Source: Rhodanobacter sp.
GTDB taxonomy: Bacteria; Pseudomonadota; Gammaproteobacteria; Xanthomonadales; Rhodanobacteraceae
Direction: 5' to 3'
NCBI GenBank assembly: GCA_004298015.1
Contig: SCSE01000044.1
Span: 1 to 55,142, forward strand
DNA length: 55,142 bases
Shown in pieces: positions 7,905-16,358 of the stretch; positions within the stretch are counted from its first letter, which is position 1; the number at the start of each line of letters is the position of its first letter. Position numbers and translations under genes: made by a program. A model generated the notes under the pieces. That model was not told where the DNA came from, did not search any database, and worked only from the letters and a program-made list of their open reading frames with translations.

Positions 7905-9816
7905 GCACCCGGTGCGCGAACCAGGCGATCAGGGCGACCAGGGCCGCCACGCCGGCGAGGTGGACGCCCAGCGGTGACCCGGCCCAGGCGGTGCCGAATC
8001 CGGCCGGTCGCGCGCCGTGGATGAAGGCCACCGCTGCGATGCCGACGCCAAGCAGGCCTTCGCCGCCGACCAGACCCGAGCCGAGCAGCACGCCGCGCTC
8101 CACCCGCGCATCGGTCTCATCGTTGCGCTTGCGGGTCATCCAGGCGCGCAGCAGGCCGCCGAGGAAGATCGGCGTCATCGTCGACAGCGGCAGGTAGACG
8201 CCGATGGCGAAGGCCAGCGACGGAATTCGCAACAGCTCGCACAGCACCGCGATGCCGATGCCGATGCCGATCAGCGACCACGGCAGGGAATGCCCCATCA
8301 CGCCGTCGATGACCAGCTTCATCAAGGTGGCCTGCGGCGCCGGCAGGGCCTGGGTGCCGAAGCCGAAGGTGTCGGCCAGCAGCAGTACCGACAGGCACAC
8401 GAACACCGCCGAGGTCAGTACCCCGACCAGTTGGCCGATCTGTTGGTAACTGGGGGTGGCGCCGAGCAGGTAGCCGGTCTTCAGATCCTGCGAGGTATCG
8501 CCGGAGATGCCGGCGGCGATGGCCACCACGCAGCCGACCATCAGCGCCGCGCCCTTCCCGGTCAGGTCATCCCAGCCGAGCATCATGAACACGGTGGCGG
8601 TGGCCAGCAGCGCGGCGATGGTCATCCCCGAGGTGGGGTTGGAGGTGACCCCGACCAGGCCGACGATGCGCGCGGCCACGGTAACGAAGAAGAATGCGAA
8701 GATCACCACGCAGACCGCGGCGATGGCGCGATGCCAGAACGGGCCGACCGCGCCCAGGGTCTGCGGTACCACCGCCAGCAGCACCAGCACGCAGCCCAGT
8801 CCGATCAGCAGCACCCGGGGCGGCACGTTGCGTTCGGTGCGCGGCACCTGCCTGGTGTCATCGGCCGAGCCGCTGGTGGCGAACTGACGCAGGCCGACGC
8901 GAAAGCTTTCCAGCATCATCGGGATCGAGCGCACCAGGGTAATGATGCCGGCCGCGGCGACCGCGCCGGCACCGATATAGCGTACATAGTTGTTCCACAG
9001 CGCCTGCGCGCTCATCTGCGCGATCGGCAGCACGGTTTCCGGGTACAACGGCAGCGCCCGGTTGGCGCCCCAGGTGGCGATGCCCGGAATGATCACCAGT
9101 GCCGAAAGCAGGCCGCCGCCGACCATCACCGAGGCGATCCGCGGGCCGAGGATGTAGCCGACGCCGAACAGCGCGCCGGACAGGTCGACGCCGACCACGG
9201 CTTTCTTCAGCAGCGGCAGCTTGAAGCTGATGGTGGCGGGAATCACCTGCAGCCACGAGGTCAAGGCCTTCAGGCCGGCGCCGACGGCCAGTCCGAGAAA
9301 CACGTTCTTGGCCTGTGAGCCACCGCGCTGACTGGCCTTCAGCACCTCCGCACAGGCCGTGCCCTCGGGGAACGGCAGCCGGCCATGCTCGCGCACGATC
9401 AGCAGTGCGCGTAGCGGTATCATGAACAGCACGCCGAGCAGGCCGCCGGCCAGGGCGAGCAAGGTCATCTGCATCAGGCTCGGTGGAATCCCCCACATGA
9501 ACAGCGCCGGCAGGGTAAAGATCACGCCGCTGGCCAGCGCGCTGGAGGACGAGCCGGTGGTCTGCGAGATGTTCGCTTCCAGGATGGTGCCGTCGTGGCC
9601 GAAGCGGCCGAAGATGCGGAACATCGCCACGGTAATCACCGCCAGCGGGATCGAGGTGCTGACGGTGAGCCCGGCACGCAGGCCCAGGTAGGCGTTGGCC
9701 GCGCCGAACAGGATGCCGAAGATGATGCCGAAGATCACCGCCTTGGCGGTGAATTCCCGTTGATTCTCGGCAGCGGCGACGTAGGGGCGGGGCGATACGT
9801 CGGCGGGCGCTTGCAT
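7894..9816 (-). CDS. OPT-family oligopeptide transporter
   Basis: A 640-residue inner-membrane transporter of the OPT/YSL superfamily, with some 14-16 hydrophobic helices. Recognisable blocks are FTAKAVIFGIIFGILFGAANAYLGLRAGLTVSTSIPLAV, FPEGTACAEVLKA, and NPTSGMTIAALL. The family takes up oligopeptides or metal-chelate ligands by proton symport. Start ATG 9816 (MQAPADVSPRPYV) fits the family N-terminus; the frame is open to 9873 with a further ATG that would add 19 unlike residues. Convergent with the acyltransferase; the two stops are 24 bases apart. Confidence 0.88.
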   Translation of the reverse strand: MQAPADVSPRPYVAAAENQREFTAKAVIFGIIFGILFGAANAYLGLRAGLTVSTSIPLAVITVAMFRIFGRFGHDGTILEANISQTTGSSSSALASGVIFTLPALFMWGIPPSLMQMTLLALAGGLLGVLFMIPLRALLIVREHGRLPFPEGTACAEVLKASQRGGSQAKNVFLGLAVGAGLKALTSWLQVIPATISFKLPLLKKAVVGVDLSGALFGVGYILGPRIASVMVGGGLLSALVIIPGIATWGANRALPLYPETVLPIAQMSAQALWNNYVRYIGAGAVAAAGIITLVRSIPMMLESFRVGLRQFATSGSADDTRQVPRTERNVPPRVLLIGLGCVLVLLAVVPQTLGAVGPFWHRAIAAVCVVIFAFFFVTVAARIVGLVGVTSNPTSGMTIAALLATATVFMMLGWDDLTGKGAALMVGCVVAIAAGISGDTSQDLKTGYLLGATPSYQQIGQLVGVLTSAVFVCLSVLLLADTFGFGTQALPAPQATLMKLVIDGVMGHSLPWSLIGIGIGIAVLCELLRIPSLAFAIGVYLPLSTMTPIFLGGLLRAWMTRKRNDETDARVERGVLLGSGLVGGEGLLGVGIAAVAFIHGARPAGFGTAWAGSPLGVHLAGVAALVALIAWFAHRVRSP

Positions 9817-10289
9817 CGGCACTTCCAGGCGGGGTTGAGCCTCGATCCTCGCAAGCGCGGCGCGGTCGCGCAAGCGTTTGCCGTCCCTGTGCGGCTGTCG
9901 GAAGCGCGGTCAGCAACGGCAACATGCCGAAATGGCCGTTATTCGCCGCGTTTCAGGGCGGCGGCGAAGCGCTCGCTGCGGCGGGAGTCCCACCGCCGGC
10001 ATGCACCTTGACCCGTACCCGACACGCTGCCAGGCGGGGACGGTATGGCAGCTGACGTGAGGGTCAGGGTTTTCCCGGATATGTCGTCACCGCGCGGACC
10101 CGGTTACCCGGGGAGCGTCACCCCACGCGGATCGCGCTGCGGCCCGATACGCTTGCGGCTCGCGTTGGCTGATCGTTTCGCGATGACTACACTTGCCAGG
10201 TTGCGATGGCAGCTCGAACCACGGTCCGCAGCGGTGCGCCGCCGGTATCGATGCCTCTCGTCGCCCCCTCCCCAATGAGGATGCACGCG
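9817..10289. other. Divergent intergenic region, no gene
   Basis: Separates the OPT transporter (minus) and the propeller protein (plus). A sigma70-like promoter for the plus gene is listed separately. Nothing else is supported; apparent frames here are GC-driven. Confidence 0.4.
10165..10193 (+). promoter_or_regulatory. Candidate sigma70 promoter for the propeller gene
   Basis: TTGGCT (10165-10170), a 17-base spacer, then TACACT (10188-10193). The start of transcription would fall near 10200, giving a leader of about 90 bases. Pattern match only. Confidence 0.35.
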
Positions 10290-11303
10290 ATGAAGTGGAT
10301 AATTGCAGGGTTGCTGGTGCTGGCATTTGCCGGTGATGCCGTCGCGACGACGCCAAAGGTTGCACAGGTGGTGGCAATACCCGGCGGACAGCACGGGCTT
10401 GATCTGGACGATCTTGGCTACGTGCCAGCGTTGGGGCGGGTGGTGGTTCCGGCGGGGCAGGTCGGCGAGCTATTGCTGATCGATCCGGTGAATCTGACCA
10501 CCTCGACGATTGCCGGTATCACCGGCGGTGCCGCCGCGGCGAAGGGCGCGGCAACCACCTCGGTCAGTTACGGCGATGGCTACCTGTTTGCCAGCAATCA
10601 TGCGCCGGCGCAGGTCGTGGTAGTCGACGCGCACAACCACCAGGTGGTCAACCGCACCGCGCTGGCCAGCGCGCCGGATTACGTGCGTTACCTCGCTGCG
10701 CGCCACGAGGTATGGGTGACCGAACCGCACGCGAAGCAGATTCAGGTGTTTCATCTCAGCGACAAGCCGACGCCGACGCTGACGGCCGTCGCCACCATCG
10801 AGGTACCCGGCGGGCCGGAGTCGCTGGTGTTCGATCCGGCCAGGCATCGCGCCTATACCAACCTGTGGGGTAGCGAGACGGTGGCGATCGACACCGAGCG
10901 TGACGTGCTGACGGGGCACTGGAAAAACGGTTGCAAGGGATCGCGCGGGCTGGCGCTGGATGCAGCCCACGCCCACCTGTTTGTCGGCTGTACCGAGGGC
11001 AGGGTGGTGACGCTGGACGTGGCCGACCACGGTCGGCAGCTTGCCAGCGCACCGGCCGGCGTCGGCATCGACATCCTCAGCTACAGCCCGGCCCTGCAGC
11101 GCCTCTATGTGCCGGCGGCCAAAAGCGCCAGTCTCGACGTGTTTGCGGTTTCAGCCGCGGGCACGTTGGCACGGGTGGCCTCGTATGCGGCGGTGGCGCA
11201 TGCCCACTGCGTCACCGCCGACGGTCACGGCACGGCCTTCGTCTGCGATCCGCGGGGTGGCCGGATTCTGGTATACCGAACCGCCTCACCTGGCGCCAGA
11301 TAG
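10290..11303 (+). CDS. Secreted YncE-like beta-propeller protein
   Basis: 337 residues with a clear Sec signal peptide (MKWIIAGLLVLAFAGDAVA) and a repetitive beta-propeller body. Repeated units such as GPESLVFDPARHRAYTN, SRGLALDAAHAHLFVGCTEGRV and GIDILSYSPALQRLYVPAA are typical of YncE/40-residue (YVTN-type) repeats. Expected in the periplasm, function unknown. ATG 10290 is preceded by GAGG at 10277-10280; ATG 10275 and 10281 are too close to it. Contains three cysteine-bearing blades late in the chain. Confidence 0.8.
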   Translation: MKWIIAGLLVLAFAGDAVATTPKVAQVVAIPGGQHGLDLDDLGYVPALGRVVVPAGQVGELLLIDPVNLTTSTIAGITGGAAAAKGAATTSVSYGDGYLFASNHAPAQVVVVDAHNHQVVNRTALASAPDYVRYLAARHEVWVTEPHAKQIQVFHLSDKPTPTLTAVATIEVPGGPESLVFDPARHRAYTNLWGSETVAIDTERDVLTGHWKNGCKGSRGLALDAAHAHLFVGCTEGRVVTLDVADHGRQLASAPAGVGIDILSYSPALQRLYVPAAKSASLDVFAVSAAGTLARVASYAAVAHAHCVTADGHGTAFVCDPRGGRILVYRTASPGAR

Positions 11304-11468
11304 CCCGGCCGCGGCGCGCTGCTGCACGGCGCGGCGCGAACGCGGCGTAGCTGCCGGAACACGAGCGTCAACTCGCCGCCACCCGCCCCATTTTTTGCCG
11401 CACCCGATGGCGACAGCCTCATCTCGCGCCCCAAGGTTTCTACGATCCCAACTCATGGAGGCAATGCG

Positions 11469-11966
11469 ATGAGCCGAATGCCGATGTCACGCCAGGGAGC
11501 GGGATTGCTTGGCTGGTTGCTGCTGGCATTTTCCGCCGCGGCGATCGGCGCCGTCGCCTCGGTCGACGCGGCGACATTCTATGCCGGCCTGCTGCGTCCA
11601 CACTGGGCGCCGCCGGGCTGGTTGTTCGGCCCGGTGTGGGGTGTGCTGTACTTGCTGATGGGGGTGGCGGCGTGGCTGGTATGGCGACAGCAGGGATTGC
11701 GCCTCGCCGCCACCGCGTTGGGGTTGTTCATCGCCCAGTTGGCGATCAACGCGTTGTGGTCGTGGCTGTTTTTTGCCTGGCATCTTGGTGCGCTGGCCTG
11801 CGTCGATATCGTGGTGTTGTGGCTGCTGATCATCGCCATGTTGCGGGCGTTCTGGCGGGTTCGCGCGCTGGCGGCGCTGCTGCTGCTGCCCTATCTGGCC
11901 TGGGTGAGTTTTGCCGCGCTGCTGTGCTACGCGACCTGGCAGCTCAATCCGCAGATGCTGTCGTGA
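11469..11966 (+). CDS. tspO: TspO/MBR-family tryptophan-rich sensory protein
   Basis: A 165-residue five-helix membrane protein of the TspO/peripheral benzodiazepine receptor family. The tryptophan-rich loop PHWAPPGWLFGPVWGVLYLLMG and NALWSWLFFAWH are diagnostic. Family members bind porphyrins and are linked to tetrapyrrole and stress responses. Start supported by GGAGG at 11457-11461. Amino acid racemase gene follows 54 bases downstream. Confidence 0.92.
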   Translation: MSRMPMSRQGAGLLGWLLLAFSAAAIGAVASVDAATFYAGLLRPHWAPPGWLFGPVWGVLYLLMGVAAWLVWRQQGLRLAATALGLFIAQLAINALWSWLFFAWHLGALACVDIVVLWLLIIAMLRAFWRVRALAALLLLPYLAWVSFAALLCYATWQLNPQMLS

Positions 11967-12020
11967 CGGTGAGGGATGCGATGATGCAAACCCGAGCCGC
12001 GAATTAAGAGGAATCACCGC

Positions 12021-12716
12021 ATGAAAACCATCGGACTGATCGGTGGCATGAGCTGGGAATCGACCCTGCTCTACTACCGACTGATCAACCAGGCGGTCAA
12101 ACACCGCCTCGGTGGGCTCCACTCCGCCCGACTGTTGCTGCACAGTGTCGATTTTGCCGATATCGAGCCACTTCAGCGTGCCGGCGACTGGGACGCGGCC
12201 GGCGCACAGCTGAGCATGGCAGCGCAAGGTCTGGAGCGCGCCGGCGCCGATGTCCTGCTGATCTGCGCCAACACCATGCACAAGGTGGCACCGGCGATCG
12301 AGGCGGCGGTGACCATTCCTCTGCTGCATGTGGTGGATGCGACGGCGCATGTCGTCAGGCAGGCGGGCTTCGGCAAGGTTGGCTTGCTCGGCACGCGGTT
12401 CACGATGGAGCAGGGCTTTTACGTGGAGCGATTGCAGCAGCAGGGTCTGGACGTGCTGTTGCCGGATGCCGATGACCGCGCCATGATCCACCGGGTGATT
12501 TACGAGGAACTGTGCCAGGGTCGATTGCTGGACAGCTCGCGCGACGACTATCGGCGAGTGATGGCAGCGCTGGTCGATCGAGGTGCCCAGGCCATCGTTC
12601 TCGGCTGCACCGAAATCCCGCTGCTGGTCGAGGACCGGGATGCCGCCGTCCCGCTGTTCGACACCACGCGCGTGCACGCCGAAGCGGCGGTAGCATGGGC
12701 ATTGGCTGCCGAGTGA
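12021..12716 (+). CDS. Aspartate/glutamate racemase family protein
   Basis: Cofactor-independent amino acid racemase, 231 residues. The two catalytic cysteines lie in CANTMHK and GCTEIPLL. N-terminal KTIGLIGGMSWEST is the family start. Interconverts L- and D-aspartate or glutamate-like amino acids; the true substrate is not readable. GAGGA sits eight bases upstream of ATG. Confidence 0.9.
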   Translation: MKTIGLIGGMSWESTLLYYRLINQAVKHRLGGLHSARLLLHSVDFADIEPLQRAGDWDAAGAQLSMAAQGLERAGADVLLICANTMHKVAPAIEAAVTIPLLHVVDATAHVVRQAGFGKVGLLGTRFTMEQGFYVERLQQQGLDVLLPDADDRAMIHRVIYEELCQGRLLDSSRDDYRRVMAALVDRGAQAIVLGCTEIPLLVEDRDAAVPLFDTTRVHAEAAVAWALAAE

Positions 12717-12830
12717 GCCTGGTAGGTCAGGGGCGTGAACTGGCAGGCCTCAGCCGCCAGGGGAGCGGGCGGCTGCAGGGCTTGACGTGGCTGGCGTAGC
12801 GCACGCGACAAGAGCTTGACTGCAAGTCCG

Positions 12831-13328
12831 TCAGGTCGCTGCGCTTGCTGCCTCAAAGGGCAGCACGGTGGCACCGGCAGCAAGGATGGCAGCATCCGCG
12901 ATGGCGAGCGCCTCATCCTCGGCATCGATCACCACCAGGACGTGGCCTGACTCGATCTGCTCCTCGAACTTGCGGCGAACCACGTCCGGCACAGCGGTGC
13001 CGGACAGCATGCCAACCCAGCCACCGACCGCTGCGCCGATCAGGGTCATGCCGGCGACCCCAGCCACGGCGAGACCGATGGGTGCGATGGTGACGGCGAT
13101 GAGTCCGGCGATGAGCCCGGACGCGCCGCCTCCGACCACGCCCTTCATGCCACCGCGGGCAAAATCACCGGTAGTTTCCAGGCGATCGTCTGGAATCGCC
13201 TGCATTTCGATGTCATGGCGTGCGATCAGCGAGATGTCGTTGTCTGGAATGCCGGCTTGTCGTGCCGCACGCACGGCCGCTTCTGCAGTCTCCACGTCTG
13301 GCGTGCTGAATACATGGCGTTTGTTCAT
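12831..13328 (-). CDS. Glycine-zipper membrane protein of unknown function
   Basis: 165 residues. N-terminal soluble part (MNKRHVFSTPDVETAEAAVRAARQAGIPDNDISLIAR) looks like the domain found in general-stress glycine-rich membrane proteins. The middle has two glycine-zipper hydrophobic stretches, GVVGGGASGLIAGLIAVTIAPIGLAVAGVAG and MTLIGAAVGGWVGMLSG. A C-terminal acidic segment follows (HVLVVIDAEDEALAIADAAI). Start at 13328 is supported by GGAG on the minus strand. Probably inner membrane, stress related; no direct evidence of function. Confidence 0.72.
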   Translation of the reverse strand: MNKRHVFSTPDVETAEAAVRAARQAGIPDNDISLIARHDIEMQAIPDDRLETTGDFARGGMKGVVGGGASGLIAGLIAVTIAPIGLAVAGVAGMTLIGAAVGGWVGMLSGTAVPDVVRRKFEEQIESGHVLVVIDAEDEALAIADAAILAAGATVLPFEAASAAT

Positions 13329-13565
13329 GCCTGTCTCCGCAGGGAACCGAGCCGCGATGATGGTTCCATCGCGGTGAGTGACGCGTGAGAGCAGTGCGGG
13401 TCGGGGTTCCGACGCCGTCCCCGGGTTGTACCGCTGCACTCGGTTGCGCACCCCATGATCGATGCGTGAAGCGGTCGTGGATGGCTTCATCACCCGGCGA
13501 TGACAGCGGCGAAGGACATGATGGCGCCGCCCCCGGCCAACAGGCCATACCAAGGAGAACGCGCC

Positions 13566-13721
13566 ATGTTGATGACCATACTGATTGTCGTACTCGTGCT
13601 GATGTTGATCGGCGGCCTGCCGGCGTGGCCGCATTCGCGTTCGTGGGGTTACGGCCCCAGTGGCGGCGTCGGCCTGATTCTGTTGATTTTGCTGATCCTG
13701 CTGTTGCTCGGCTACCTTTGA
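13566..13721 (+). CDS. DUF3309 small hydrophobic protein
   Basis: 51 residues, almost entirely two hydrophobic helices joined by a WPHSRSWGYGPSGG loop, matching the DUF3309 pattern (…PxWPxSxxWGYxPSGGxG…). Start supported by AAGGAG at 13552-13557; a second ATG two codons later is also possible. Function unknown; such genes commonly sit by stress genes. Confidence 0.8.
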   Translation: MLMTILIVVLVLMLIGGLPAWPHSRSWGYGPSGGVGLILLILLILLLLGYL

Positions 13722-13917
13722 TCCGGCATCGTGGCCACTCGCTTGGCCGGTGTGCTGGTGCGCATGTGCATGCACCGGGCAGGTACGGAGATCGGAGTCA
13801 GGTCAGGTCAATATTCGAGGGCGCAGCCAGTGCTAGCCTCTGGCATGGTGGCCACCACTGAACGGCCCGATAGCGATGGCTCTGCCATCGGCTCAATGCA
13901 GAGGAGAGGAGAAAATC

Positions 13918-14508
13918 ATGATCAGCAAAGTATCTCGACTGGTGATTGTTTCGTTGGGTCTGGCGACCATCGGGCTCAGCGGCTGCAGCCAATACGTGAA
14001 GAAAACCGACTACGACGCGGCCATCGCACAACTGCGCGCCAATGATCAGAAGCAGCAGCAGCAGATCGACAACCTGACCCAGGAAATGCAGCAGAAATTC
14101 GCCAAGTACGACGCCCAGATCACGCAGATGGCGGGTCGCGTACGGGTCGACGCGATTGCGCACTTTGCCTTCAACAAATCCAACTTGCGCGATCAGGACA
14201 AGCCGCTGCTGGACGATTTTGCCAAGACGGTGGGATCGCACTATCCGAATGCGATCGTGACGGTGGAAGGTTTTGCCGACCCGGCCGGTTCCAGGGCGTA
14301 CAACCTGAAGCTCGGCGAGAAGCGTGCCGAGGCGGTACGTGATTATCTGGTCAGCACCGGTGGCCTGTCGGCGAACCAGGTACGTGCGGTGAGCTATGGC
14401 AAGGCGAAAGATCGCCTGGTCGACCCGGGCAAGTCGCATGCCCAGGGTGCGCCGAACCGCCGTGTGACCCTGGTGGTCGACTTCGCCGGCCAGCCTGCGA
14501 CGTCGTAA
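13918..14508 (+). CDS. OmpA-family lipoprotein
   Basis: 196 residues. Lipoprotein signal with lipobox LSGC (cysteine at residue 22), then a glutamine-rich coiled coil (ANDQKQQQQIDNLTQEMQQKF), then an OmpA C-terminal peptidoglycan-binding domain. The NX2LX2-8RX2V-type motif is present as YNLKLGEKRAEAVRDYLV, with VEGFADPAGS before and PNRRVTLVV after. Tethers the outer membrane to peptidoglycan. A GA-rich strong SD (about 13902-13912) precedes ATG and a strong terminator follows. Confidence 0.9.
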   Translation: MISKVSRLVIVSLGLATIGLSGCSQYVKKTDYDAAIAQLRANDQKQQQQIDNLTQEMQQKFAKYDAQITQMAGRVRVDAIAHFAFNKSNLRDQDKPLLDDFAKTVGSHYPNAIVTVEGFADPAGSRAYNLKLGEKRAEAVRDYLVSTGGLSANQVRAVSYGKAKDRLVDPGKSHAQGAPNRRVTLVVDFAGQPATS

Positions 14509-14566
14509 TACGCCAACCGGTGCGACTGGACCGCGACGTCTTGCTGTCGCGGTCCTGGCTACCCGC

Positions 14567-14604
14567 AAAAAACAGCCCGGTCGTTGGTGACCGGGCTGTT
14601 TTTT
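14567..14604 (+). terminator. Rho-independent terminator after the OmpA gene
   Basis: Perfect 16-base inverted repeat, A6-CAGCCCGGTC (14567-14582) with GACCGGGCTG-T6 (14589-14604), loop GTTGGT. The A-tract and T-tract make it potentially bidirectional. A second perfect 10-base hairpin without a T-run (GGACCGCGAC/GTCGCGGTCC, 14528-14555) lies just before it. Confidence 0.95.
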
Positions 14605-14677
14605 GACCGGCATCAGCGCATGGATCGGAGTACCCCGAATGGTCTAGTCTGCGGGGGAGCCGCCAAGGGATGCCCGC

Positions 14678-16327
14678 ATGATCACTCGCGCCAAACGGTC
14701 GAAAGTCTCGCCCAGCCTCACGTTTCGTCGCGCCTGTTTTTGCTTGCTGCCCCTTTGCCTCGGCACGGTGACGGCATCGACATTGGCTGCCACCGCACCG
14801 CCGCCGGTCCAGTTGGCCGCCGGCAGCATCGTCGGCAAACGCGTGCAGTACGACGGTGTGACGCTGCGTGAATTCCAGGGCATCCCCTACGCGGCGCCGC
14901 CGGTGGGCGCGCTGCGCTGGAAACCACCACAGCCGGTGCAGCCCTGCTCGGGGCTGCGGCAGGCTCGGCATTTCGGCCCACGTTGCATGCAGCTGCCGTT
15001 GTTCGGGGACATGCGGTTCCGCGCCAGCGGCATGAGCGAAGACTGCCTGTACCTCAATGTCTGGACGCCGGCGCCGGGGGCTGCCGTCAAGCCGAAACTA
15101 CCCGTGCTGGTGTATTTCTATGGTGGCGGTTTCATCGCGGGTGATGGCTCGGAGTGGCGCTACGACGGTGCGAGTCTGGCGCGCAAGGGCATCGTCACGG
15201 TGACGGTGAACTACCGCTTGGGCGTGTTCGGGTTTCTGGCGTTGCCGGCGCTGGCGGCCGAGTCGCCGCATCACGCTGCAGGCAACTACGGCCTGCTCGA
15301 TCAACAGGCGGCGCTGCAGTGGGTCAAGGCGAATATCGCGCGCTTTGGCGGCGACCCCGCACGCGTGACCATCGGCGGCGAGTCGGCCGGTTCGATCTCG
15401 GTCAGTGCGCTGATGGCCTCGCCGCTGTCACGCGGCCTGATCGCCGGTGCCATCGGCGAAAGTGGTGCGCTATTCGCACCGATCGCGCCACTGACGCTCG
15501 CCGACGCCGAGCAACAGGGCGAGATCTTCGCCATGCATCTGGGGGCAGACTCGCTGGGCGCGTTGCGTGCGCTGCCGGCGCAGACTTTGTTGCAGGCCAG
15601 CGGCAATGGCAACGCGCCGTCCGCCATGCCCGACATCGACGGCTATTTTCTTGCCGAGGCCCCCGCGGCCACCTTCGCGCGAGGCACGCAGGCACATGTG
15701 CCGCTGCTGCTGGGTTCGAATTCGCAGGAGGGCTTCTATCCCGCGATCCTCAAACAGCAATCGCCGACGCCGGCCCACTATCGCGCCGCGCTGGAACGGC
15801 TGTTCGGCAAGCAGGCGGCCCGCGCCTTGGCGTTGTACCCTGGCGGCAACCGGGCCGAGGTGGAGCGCTCGGCCACGGCACTGGCCGGGGACATGTTCAT
15901 CGCCCACACCACCTGGCGCTGGATGGCGTTGCAGCGACGCACCGGCAAGGCACCGGTGTATTTCTATTATTTCGCCCAGCCGCGTCCGGCGAGGCGGCAT
16001 CCTGGGGCGGGTGAAAAGCCCGCTGCCGGCGCCGTGCACAGTGGCGAGATCGAGTACGCGCTAGGCAATCTCGACAGCAACCGGGTCTATGCGTGGACAT
16101 CGACCGATCACCATGTGTCACGCGTGATGGAGGGCTATTTCGCGCAGTTCATCAAGACCGGCAATCCGAACGGACCCGGGCTGCCGGCATGGCCGGCGGT
16201 GCGCGTGTCCGATGGTGGCCTGTTGCGCCAGTCCATCGGTGCGCACACCCACACGATGGTTGACCACGGGGCCGCGCGCCAGGCGTTTCTGCGCGAGTTC
16301 TACGCGACCCATGCGGGCGAGCCGTGA
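14678..16327 (+). CDS. Exported type-B carboxylesterase
   Basis: 549 residues, alpha/beta hydrolase of the carboxylesterase/lipase family. An N-terminal signal peptide (FCLLPLCLGTVTASTLAA) directs export. FQGIPYAAPPVG, EDCLYLNVWTP and the nucleophile elbow GGESAGS are diagnostic; the oxyanion block is FYGGGFIAGDG. Hydrolyses carboxyl esters of unknown identity. Convergent with the amidase 31 bases away. Confidence 0.9.
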   Translation: MITRAKRSKVSPSLTFRRACFCLLPLCLGTVTASTLAATAPPPVQLAAGSIVGKRVQYDGVTLREFQGIPYAAPPVGALRWKPPQPVQPCSGLRQARHFGPRCMQLPLFGDMRFRASGMSEDCLYLNVWTPAPGAAVKPKLPVLVYFYGGGFIAGDGSEWRYDGASLARKGIVTVTVNYRLGVFGFLALPALAAESPHHAAGNYGLLDQQAALQWVKANIARFGGDPARVTIGGESAGSISVSALMASPLSRGLIAGAIGESGALFAPIAPLTLADAEQQGEIFAMHLGADSLGALRALPAQTLLQASGNGNAPSAMPDIDGYFLAEAPAATFARGTQAHVPLLLGSNSQEGFYPAILKQQSPTPAHYRAALERLFGKQAARALALYPGGNRAEVERSATALAGDMFIAHTTWRWMALQRRTGKAPVYFYYFAQPRPARRHPGAGEKPAAGAVHSGEIEYALGNLDSNRVYAWTSTDHHVSRVMEGYFAQFIKTGNPNGPGLPAWPAVRVSDGGLLRQSIGAHTHTMVDHGAARQAFLREFYATHAGEP

Positions 16328-16358
16328 GCTCGCCAGCCGCTGCGACTGTCCTGATGAA

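Noticed and set aside
8017..9318. 433-codon open frame on the plus strand
   Set aside because: It is antisense to the OPT transporter and consists of low-complexity His/Gln/Arg/Asp-rich sequence typical of the reverse frame of a GC-rich membrane protein.
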